Part shown: one piece after another, positions 1 to 4,810 of the stretch
Position numbering within the stretch: the stretch's first letter is position 1
Layout of the letters: every line of letters starts with the position of its first letter
From: Campylobacteraceae bacterium
GTDB taxonomy: Bacteria > Campylobacterota > Campylobacteria > Campylobacterales > Sulfurovaceae
Length of the DNA stretch: 6,549 nt
Direction of reading: 5' to 3'
NCBI GenBank assembly: GCA_027083075.1
Contig: JALWQQ010000095.1
Coordinates: 1 to 6,549 of the forward strand
Notes under the pieces: generated by a model
Databases searched by the model: none
What the model was told of the DNA's origin: nothing
What the model saw: only the letters and a program-made list of their open reading frames with translations
Position numbers and translations under genes: made by a program

Positions 1-148
1 GATCATATCTTGTCGTCATATTCTCTTTGCTATCTTGCCACAGAAGACCTGTTTTTGCATCACGAACCGCATCGCCGATGCGCACAAAACGATCCGCAGC
101 TTCGACAAAAAGTAAAAAAGTAAAAAAGAAGATCGCTATTTTTTTCAT
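1..148 (-). CDS. DUF1566 (Lcl C-terminal-like) secreted protein, N-terminal fragment
   Basis: Reading the minus strand from the ATG at 148 gives 49 open codons that run off the left edge, so only the N-terminus is present. It starts with a classic signal peptide: MKK, then a hydrophobic stretch rich in Phe and Leu (residues 4-15), then a likely cleavage site near VEA-ADRF (about residue 17). The mature part opens with DRFVRIGDAVRD followed by TGLLWQD (residues 33-39). That is the typical opening of DUF1566 domains (V.D..TGLmWqD), which are common in exported proteins of Campylobacterota and other Gram-negatives and have no defined biochemical role. It is divergent from the asparaginase-like gene, with 54 bases between the start codons. 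A -10 element ends only 8 bases before the ATG, so the transcript may be leaderless or nearly so. Family assignment rests on a short stretch. Confidence 0.72.
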   Translation of the reverse strand, partial: MKKIAIFFFTFLLFVEAADRFVRIGDAVRDAKTGLLWQDSKENMTTRYD

Positions 149-156
149 GATCTTTT

Positions 157-165
157 ATTATATCA
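157..165 (-). promoter_or_regulatory. extended -10 promoter for the DUF1566 gene
   Basis: On the minus strand the sequence reads TGATATAAT, a perfect TATAAT hexamer (162-157) preceded by the TGn extension. It ends 8 bases before the ATG at 148, so the predicted transcript start falls almost at the start codon. No convincing -35 hexamer is visible upstream. Prediction from sequence only. Confidence 0.6.
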
Positions 166-184
166 CAAGACGAAACAAACCCGC

Positions 185-196
185 TTTGGGTACAAT
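185..196 (+). promoter_or_regulatory. -10 promoter element for the asparaginase-like gene
   Basis: TTTGGGTACAAT contains a TACAAT -10 (191-196), one mismatch from consensus, preceded by TGG/GGG. It ends 6 bases before the ATG at 203, and no Shine-Dalgarno fits between. The same 12 bases occur before queC on the other strand (2958-2947), which supports a promoter role. The predicted transcript start lies at or within a few bases of the start codon, suggesting a leaderless mRNA. Confidence 0.55.
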
Positions 197-202
197 GCTG
201 TT

Positions 203-691
203 ATGGAAACAATAGCGATCTACGACACCGGCGGCACCTTCAATAAACGATACGACCCGATCAAAGGTGAACTCTATGTTGAAAAGCGTGCACAAGCGCT
301 CAAAACACTACTAACTCGCTGGCGTGCCCCCGAGTACCGCTACATACCGCTTATCGGTAAAGATAGTTTAGAGATGGATATGCGTGATCGTATCGATCTG
401 CTTTCGCGCATCAGTAGCGACGATGCCAAAAAGATCGTCATCATCCACGGCACGGATACGATCGATCAAACCGCCGCCTATCTTGCGGATGCGGAACTTG
501 AAAAGTGTATCGTACTCACCGGCGCAATGGTACCCTTCTCTATCGACACTACCGAAGCGGCCGCCAACTTCGGCGCGGCGATAGGATTTTTATATGCGAT
601 CGAAAAGGAGGGTGTCTATATCTCTATGAACGGGATTGTCGCTCCGTACGACAAGATCAAAAAAGAGAGAAGCGCGGGTTATTTCAGATGA
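203..691 (+). CDS. stand-alone asparaginase N-domain protein (162 aa)
   Basis: The 162-residue product matches the N-terminal catalytic domain of the type I/II L-asparaginase family, whose members are normally about 330 residues. Visible motifs are DTGGTF (8-13, nucleophile-type Thr12), KDSLEM (53-58, the substrate-carboxylate loop), HGTDT (82-86, the second Thr-Asp pair), TGAMVP (106-111) and a Lys-rich segment DKIKKER (150-156) where the catalytic Lys of AnsB (Lys162) aligns. The C-terminal domain, which in asparaginases supplies a Glu to the neighbouring active site, is absent. The protein ends cleanly just after the position of the TF/AF motif. I recall similar compact proteins ending in KIKKNRE..G.F in Campylobacterota and Vibrio, so this is probably a natural short family rather than a broken gene. 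Asn hydrolysis is not assured; activity and substrate are unknown. The start is fixed because strand ETIAIYDTGGT begins at residue 2. It overlaps the convergent hemF-like gene by 13 bases. Confidence 0.82.
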   Translation: METIAIYDTGGTFNKRYDPIKGELYVEKRAQALKTLLTRWRAPEYRYIPLIGKDSLEMDMRDRIDLLSRISSDDAKKIVIIHGTDTIDQTAAYLADAELEKCIVLTGAMVPFSIDTTEAAANFGAAIGFLYAIEKEGVYISMNGIVAPYDKIKKERSAGYFR

Positions 692-1722
692 TTCTCCACA
701 GTCGGCGGCACGATTTCGCCGCTTGCTTGCAGCGAAAGCGCTTCGGGATAGTTGCGATAGTGTTCTCTGACCGCTTGTGCTAAGCGCTTTTTGACCTCTA
801 CGCTTATGGGCGAAGGGGTTTGCTCCGGTAGCGCATCGACGATTGCTCGTAGCAACTTCTCTTGCGGCGAGGGCATGTGCTCTTCCCATGATGATAGGAG
901 CTCTCTATCGACATGCGAGGGCAAAGAGCCCATGATGCCGACATCGTTCTCATCGTGCACCAAAAGTCCTGCAACCGTACCCCTGTCGAGTGTCAAAACT
1001 TGAAAGAGATAGAGCGTGTGGTACGCCAACTGCTTTTCGCGCGCCGCCATCTCTTCCTTGCGATCGGCATAGCGCTCAAGCGATTGGCGCAAGATCTCAA
1101 GGTAGGCATCGATCATCGTATGTCCGAAACGATCTGCCAAAGCGAGTTGTGCCTCGAAGCTACCTTTGTCGTAGCCTTCAAGATAGAAGTGACTTACACC
1201 GCGTGTACGCTCGAGTGCGGGGATATAAAAGTAGCGATCTCCTTGGCGACTCCCCTCTTCGAGTAGTGCACCGCTTGCTTCGGCTAACGCCTCCTCAAAA
1301 CGCGCCTTGCTCCACTCGGTCGGGTTTGAAGGGTTGAGATCGACCATGAGCCGCCAGTAGCCGTCGCCTTTTTTGTATTCGGTATATGAGATATGCAGAT
1401 GTATCGAAGGTGCATATGGATTGTCGGGATGGATGATCGTGGAGATGGCGGTAGCGGAGTTGAGTGCTTTCTCTTCGATCGCCTCGTAGTGTACTTGAGA
1501 GATATTGACCGAACCGCGATTATACACCTCTGCATCGCGCAGTTCATAGCGCATTCCACCGCCACAGCGACCATTGTCGCGTAACCACTCGACACTTTGC
1601 GCGCCGACTCCTTGACCGTAGTGCTTGCTTATCTCATTCAGCCCCTCTACAAAGTGTAGCTGCAGTCGCTCTATCAGTCGTCTCGCCTCTTGTGCCCGTG
1701 GCGATTTCGCCAAAATGCGCAT
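679..1722 (-). CDS. hemF: HemF-like coproporphyrinogen III oxidase (oxygen-dependent type), divergent
   Basis: The product (347 aa from the ATG at 1722) aligns along its length with HemF, which oxidatively decarboxylates coproporphyrinogen III to protoporphyrinogen IX using O2. Shared blocks are VYNRGSVNISQVHYE (66-80; E. coli has GVNFSHVHGE), IIHPDNPYAPSIHLHI (96-111; VHPHNPYVPTSHANV), RYFYIPALERTRGVSHF (163-179; DYFYLKHRNEQRGIGGLF), an IDAYLEIL helix (about 204-211; TDAYLPIV) and LTLDRGTVAGL (243-253; LVWDRGTLFGL), including the Asp-Arg pair. The two His spaced ten apart (His98, His108) are kept. The FGGG.DLTP signature is degraded to LMVDLNPSNP, and two further His of E. coli HemF are missing. 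A C-terminal extension of about 60 residues follows the usual end. Length otherwise fits (E. coli 299 aa). The start at 1722 is preferred over an in-frame ATG at 1758 because GGAGGA sits 6 bases upstream. Its tail overlaps the asparaginase gene by 13 bases. Confidence 0.85.
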   Translation of the reverse strand: MRILAKSPRAQEARRLIERLQLHFVEGLNEISKHYGQGVGAQSVEWLRDNGRCGGGMRYELRDAEVYNRGSVNISQVHYEAIEEKALNSATAISTIIHPDNPYAPSIHLHISYTEYKKGDGYWRLMVDLNPSNPTEWSKARFEEALAEASGALLEEGSRQGDRYFYIPALERTRGVSHFYLEGYDKGSFEAQLALADRFGHTMIDAYLEILRQSLERYADRKEEMAAREKQLAYHTLYLFQVLTLDRGTVAGLLVHDENDVGIMGSLPSHVDRELLSSWEEHMPSPQEKLLRAIVDALPEQTPSPISVEVKKRLAQAVREHYRNYPEALSLQASGEIVPPTVENHLK

Positions 1723-1728
1723 ACCCGC

Positions 1729-1734
1729 TCCTCC
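1729..1734 (-). promoter_or_regulatory. Shine-Dalgarno that sets the hemF start
   Basis: GGAGGA on the minus strand (1734-1729), six bases before the ATG at 1722, is a near-ideal ribosome binding site. It implies that the Met/Gly/Pro-rich 12 codons from 1758 are untranslated leader rather than protein. Confidence 0.75.
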
Positions 1735-1765
1735 ATTTGCCCCCATTGGCGGCATCATTAAGCAG

Positions 1766-1774
1766 ATTATAACA
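1766..1774 (-). promoter_or_regulatory. extended -10 promoter for hemF
   Basis: The minus strand reads TGTTATAAT (1774-1766), a perfect extended -10. Transcription should begin near 1760-1758, giving a leader of about 37 bases before the ATG at 1722. The core TTATAA is self-complementary, so the same site also presents TATAAC (1768-1773) to polymerase on the plus strand, toward the lipoprotein gene. Confidence 0.65.
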
Positions 1775-1784
1775 TATCTTCGAC

Positions 1785-1790
1785 TACGAT
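1785..1790 (+). promoter_or_regulatory. possible -10 for the lipoprotein gene
   Basis: TACGAT on the plus strand lies about 50 bases before the lipoprotein start. The alternative TATAAC at 1768-1773 is a closer match to consensus and overlaps the hemF -10. Either could drive the gene; neither has a clear -35. Confidence 0.3.
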
Positions 1791-1810
1791 ACGGTTCAGA
1801 AGGAAGAAGA

Positions 1811-1882
1811 ATGAAAACACAGATTATAAGGGGATGGGAATGCTTCGTAAAAAAAGATATATCAGCATCATACCACTTCTAG
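1811..1882 (+). CDS. doubtful 23-residue upstream ORF overlapping the lipoprotein start
   Basis: An ATG at 1811 is preceded by AGGAAGA (1801-1807), as good a ribosome binding site as the one used by the lipoprotein gene. It opens a 23-codon frame ([12 protein letters not shown]...) ending with TAG at 1880-1882. It covers the lipoprotein Shine-Dalgarno and first codons in another frame. It could be a translated leader that tunes lipoprotein expression, or chance. The peptide shows no attenuator-like codon run and no recognisable family. Confidence 0.2.
   Translation: MKTQIIRGWECFVKKDISASYHF
1828..1833 (+). promoter_or_regulatory. Shine-Dalgarno that sets the lipoprotein start
   Basis: AAGGGG ends six bases before the ATG at 1840 but directly touches the in-frame ATG at 1834. 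The spacing favours the second ATG, removing Met-Gly from the longest reading. Confidence 0.6.
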
Positions 1883-2265
1883 TGCTTCTCATCGGTTGCC
1901 AAAATGCCGTGCAACCAAAACCGCAAGCACCAAAAGAGTCAAAGCAGATCAAAACAGAGCATGAAACAAAAGCGATTTCAGATCTCTCATCGAGAAAATT
2001 CGAAGCCCCGACTCCCGAAAAAGCAGCGGTTTTCAAAAAAGAGATGATCAAGGTAGCGCTCAGTACGCGCAAAGATCCGAACTACAAACGTTTGGCACTC
2101 GATACCGACGAAAAAAAAGCGTGGTTCAAAACCCTACTCTATCGCCTCTGGGACAGGCAGATCACACGCAATGAGTTTATCGAAGAGGGGCTCAAACGCT
2201 ACCCCGATAGGCGCTACGAATTTACCTTTATCGCCAATGGACTTCAAAGGGGTTGTGACACATAG
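1840..2265 (+). CDS. small predicted lipoprotein, unknown function (141 aa)
   Basis: The N-terminus is a lipoprotein signal peptide: MLRKKR, a hydrophobic core (residues 7-18), then a lipobox LIGC with the lipidated Cys at residue 20. Residue +2 is Gln, not Asp, which by the E. coli rule predicts the outer membrane. Residues 21 to about 60 form a polar Lys/Glu/Pro/Gln-rich linker that probably spans the periplasmic face. Residues about 62-141 look like a compact helical domain with conserved-looking aromatic positions ([20 protein letters not shown], then RYPDRRYEF). I do not recognise a named family; similar small lipoproteins seem to occur in Campylobacterota. The gene diverges from hemF, and its last 22 bases overlap the end of queC on the other strand. 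No functional link to either neighbour is visible. Confidence 0.78.
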   Translation: MLRKKRYISIIPLLVLLIGCQNAVQPKPQAPKESKQIKTEHETKAISDLSSRKFEAPTPEKAAVFKKEMIKVALSTRKDPNYKRLALDTDEKKAWFKTLLYRLWDRQITRNEFIEEGLKRYPDRRYEFTFIANGLQRGCDT

Positions 2266-2918
2266 GGTATCGGGTCTTTTACGCCTGCCAGCTCAAATCC
2301 GCGCAAACGCAAGCGACAACTGTCACATACCCCACACGCCTTCTCCTCATTTTGGTAACACGACCACGTAAGCTCCAGAGGCACCCCTCTTTTGATCGCC
2401 TCGGAGACAATCTGCGATTTTTGCAGATGAACGAGTGGCATACGTATCGTGATGCGCGTCTCCTCTTTCGTACCAAGATTGATAGCCTTTTGCATCGCTT
2501 CGATATAGCGCTCACGACAATCGGGATAGCCCGAACTGTCCTCTTCGACGACGCCGATAAAGATCGCCTCCGCCCCCTCCTTCTCGGCGATCGAGGCGGC
2601 GATAGAGAGAAAGATGCCGTTACGAAACGGTACATAGGTGACGGGTATCCCCTCGCTCAACCCACTTGTCGGAACATCGATGCTTTTGTCGGTCAATGCA
2701 GAGGCACCGATCTGCTCAAAAAAGGGTAGCGCAATCTCATAGCGTCGTGATACTTGCAAAGCATCACTAAGCGCACGAAAGGCACTGCGCTCTTTACTCT
2801 CCGTACGCTGCCCATAGTCGAAGTGTACCGCAAAGATCTCATACCCCTCGTCCCTTGCGATCCACGCCGCAAGTGCACTATCCATCCCGCCGGAGATGAT
2901 ACAGACCGCTTTTTTCAT
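2244..2918 (-). CDS. queC: 7-cyano-7-deazaguanine (preQ0) synthase QueC
   Basis: QueC converts 7-carboxy-7-deazaguanine, ammonia and ATP to preQ0, the precursor of queuosine in tRNA. The 224-residue product has the usual family length (about 220). It shows the N-type ATP-pyrophosphatase P-loop SGGMDS (9-14), FDYGQRT (33-39), the [17 protein letters not shown] block (96-112), SGYPDCR (129-135) and the zinc site formed by Cys187, Cys195, Cys198 and Cys201 (WSCY...CGVCDSC). All expected motifs are intact, so it should be active. The start is the ATG at 2918 because [14 protein letters not shown] is the normal N-terminus. The frame stays open upstream to a TTG at 2957, but that codon lies inside the promoter. 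A GGAG (2933-2930) lies 11 bases before the ATG, rather far. No other queuosine gene is in the window. It follows the RND genes on the same strand but has its own promoter, and it overlaps the convergent lipoprotein gene by 22 bases. Confidence 0.96.
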   Translation of the reverse strand: MKKAVCIISGGMDSALAAWIARDEGYEIFAVHFDYGQRTESKERSAFRALSDALQVSRRYEIALPFFEQIGASALTDKSIDVPTSGLSEGIPVTYVPFRNGIFLSIAASIAEKEGAEAIFIGVVEEDSSGYPDCRERYIEAMQKAINLGTKEETRITIRMPLVHLQKSQIVSEAIKRGVPLELTWSCYQNEEKACGVCDSCRLRLRGFELAGVKDPIPYVSQPL

Positions 2919-2946
2919 TACTGAGTATGCTCCGTTTTTGGAAGAT

Positions 2947-2958
2947 ATTGTACCCAAA
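2947..2958 (-). promoter_or_regulatory. queC promoter (-10 element)
   Basis: On the minus strand TTTGGGTACAAT (2958-2947) gives a TACAAT -10 in the 68-base gap between the RND C-half stop and queC. Transcription would start near 2940, leaving a leader of about 20 bases. The element is identical over 12 bases to the one before the asparaginase-like gene, and it suggests queC is not simply co-transcribed with the pump. Confidence 0.55.
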
Positions 2959-2986
2959 AGTATTGTCGATACGATAGTGTCGGGGA

Positions 2987-4810
2987 CTACGCATCATTTT
3001 CATTGCCGGATTCACAATGCTTTTTGCCTTGTATCCATTTCTTGATATTGTCGGTAAGGATGCACCAAGGCGCGGGCTTCTCTTCGCCCTCCAGAGGATC
3101 CTCTTCACATAGCTCTAAAAACTTCGGATCCATCGCTTTGGCATTGTCCATCAAGACGGGGATAAAGAAGAGCGCTACTGCGGTTGCCGCCATCGAACCG
3201 AAGATCAGCGCGATGCCCAAACCGCCGAAGATCGGATCGGTCGAGAGTAGCAGTGAACCCAAGATGATCGCCACTGCGGTCATTAAGATGGGTTTGGCGC
3301 GTGTAGCGGTCGCTTTGGCAATAGCGCGCTTTTTCTCCATCCCCCCTTTCATCAAAGCACGTGAGAAGTCGATGAGTAGCAACGATCCACGCGCACTAAT
3401 GCCCATCAAAGAGATAAAGCCGATCAGCGATGTGGCGGTCAAGAAGAAGTTGACATCTTTGATCGCCAGCGATATCTTATCGGTGATCCAGTGCCCAACG
3501 ATCACGCCGATGATCGAGAGAAAGCTTCCTGCCAAGACGATACCGCTGAGTGCAAAAGAGCGATAATAGACTACCATGAGCAAAAACATCAAAATAAGTG
3601 CCGCGATAAAAGCGCCGCCCAGATCGCGAAAGGTATCGAGCGTCACTTTCATCTCACCGTCCCAACGGATCAATATCTTCTCGCCGCTTCGCTTCTCCTT
3701 GGCGATCAGATCGAACATATAAGTGGTAATACCCGGTACCTTGGTGACATTGTATTCGTCGCGTAGCGCCTCTATCATCTTGGCGCGCGCATCAAGCAGC
3801 GGATAGACCTGAGAGACCATATCGCACTCGGCGGTAACGATCGCAACATTTTTTAGATCCTTGCGCATGATCGAAGGTGACGAGTCAACACGCTTGATCG
3901 TCACTACCTCCTTAAGCGGCACCATGCGCCCTCTTCGGTTCATCAAACGTAAAGAGCCAAGCTTGCGCTCCAGTGCCGCCTTGCTCTCTCCGTAGATCTT
4001 ACGAGACGATTCGTCCAAACGCACGAAGATGGGGATCTGATCTTGTTGGTTTTTGGTATTTTTTACCGCAACGGGCATCCCCTTGAACGCCAGATAGATG
4101 ATTTGATTGACCTGATCGATCCCCAAGCCGCTTTGGATGATCTTCTCTTTGTCAGGTGAGAGTAGATAGGTCGGGTAGATCTCGTCAAGCATGCTATCGA
4201 CATCGACCAGTCCTTCGGTCTCTTTGAGGATAGAGACAACGCGCTGTGTGATATGGCGCAGACGCGATTCATCCTTGGCATAGAGTTCGACGACGATCGT
4301 TGCCAAAGTCGGTGGTCCCGAAGGCATCTCGATAAACTTGATAGAGGTACCGGGCTTGACCTGTTCGCAACGCCGTTGTATCTCGGGACGGATACGGTGG
4401 ACCATCATATACGAAGCTTCGTCACGATGGTGCTTGTCGGTAAGATTGACAACGATCTCGGCTTGGTTTTGAAAGCGCTTAAAGGCGCTACCCTTTGCCA
4501 AGCCCGCATAATCGAGCGGCGCACCCTGCCCCAAAAAGACCTCCATATCGGTCACTTCGCGCTCCTTTTGAAGCTGTGAGACGACACACTGCGCCACCGC
4601 CTTGGTTTCGTGTATCGAAGCATCCGTCGGCGCGTCGATGTAGATGGTAAAGGTGTTGGCGCTCTTGCCCGGAAGCATCTTCGCAAGCACCAGCTTTGTC
4701 GGAAGCATCATCACCGACCCCATCAAAGAGAGCAGCACGATCAAGATCACCAACAGCTTCTTTTTACGGCTTTGCAAGATGGCGTAGAGAAAGGCTTCAA
4801 ATCTACCCAT
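2987..4810 (-). CDS. RND (AcrB-like) efflux permease, C-terminal half as a separate polypeptide
   Basis: The 607-residue product corresponds to the second repeat of an RND permease, which exports small molecules from the inner membrane/periplasm using the proton gradient. TM7 is at about 17-35, followed by a periplasmic porter/docking segment (about 45-390, with FIEMPSGPP at 159-167), TM8 about 397-415, TM9 about 420-440, TM10 about 460-482, TM11 about 507-525 and TM12 about 530-553. Relay residues map as Arg474 (GISARGS; Lys940 in AcrB), Arg504 and Thr511 (TRAKPILMT; Arg971 and Thr978 in AcrB). TM1-6 are missing and are encoded by the gene just upstream. The start at 4810 follows AAAGGAGAG and overlaps the upstream stop by 8 bases, so translation should be coupled. 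The frame is open to 4942 upstream, but that part is out-of-frame sequence of the N-half gene. A 54-residue polar tail with three Cys (568, 583, 599) follows TM12. A frameshifted full-length gene remains possible. Confidence 0.88.
   Translation of the reverse strand: MGRFEAFLYAILQSRKKKLLVILIVLLSLMGSVMMLPTKLVLAKMLPGKSANTFTIYIDAPTDASIHETKAVAQCVVSQLQKEREVTDMEVFLGQGAPLDYAGLAKGSAFKRFQNQAEIVVNLTDKHHRDEASYMMVHRIRPEIQRRCEQVKPGTSIKFIEMPSGPPTLATIVVELYAKDESRLRHITQRVVSILKETEGLVDVDSMLDEIYPTYLLSPDKEKIIQSGLGIDQVNQIIYLAFKGMPVAVKNTKNQQDQIPIFVRLDESSRKIYGESKAALERKLGSLRLMNRRGRMVPLKEVVTIKRVDSSPSIMRKDLKNVAIVTAECDMVSQVYPLLDARAKMIEALRDEYNVTKVPGITTYMFDLIAKEKRSGEKILIRWDGEMKVTLDTFRDLGGAFIAALILMFLLMVVYYRSFALSGIVLAGSFLSIIGVIVGHWITDKISLAIKDVNFFLTATSLIGFISLMGISARGSLLLIDFSRALMKGGMEKKRAIAKATATRAKPILMTAVAIILGSLLLSTDPIFGGLGIALIFGSMAATAVALFFIPVLMDNAKAMDPKFLELCEEDPLEGEEKPAPWCILTDNIKKWIQGKKHCESGNENDA

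Noticed and set aside
107..128. Two copies of an 8-base unit GTAAAAAA inside the DUF1566 signal peptide region, as a possible phase-variation tract
   Set aside because: Two copies and A-runs of six are too short for convincing slipped-strand switching, and the stretch simply encodes Phe/Leu/Thr of the signal peptide.
27..215. 62-codon plus-strand frame at the left end
   Set aside because: It is antisense to the DUF1566 signal peptide and crosses the divergent promoter region. The minus-strand reading has a signal peptide and a domain motif.
2919..2957. queC start at the TTG at 2957
   Set aside because: It would add 13 residues not typical of QueC, and the codons overlap the TTTGGGTACAAT promoter element. 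The ATG at 2918 gives the normal N-terminus.
2943..2986. Possible terminator hairpin between the RND C-half and queC
   Set aside because: The TGTCGATACGATAGTGTCG region looks repetitive, but the TGTCG copies are direct, not inverted. No stable stem followed by a T-run is visible.
3003..3566. 187-codon plus-strand open frame opposite the RND C-half
   Set aside because: It is the antisense shadow of TM8-TM12; its hydrophobic, Ser/Ala-rich composition follows from the complement of membrane-helix codons.
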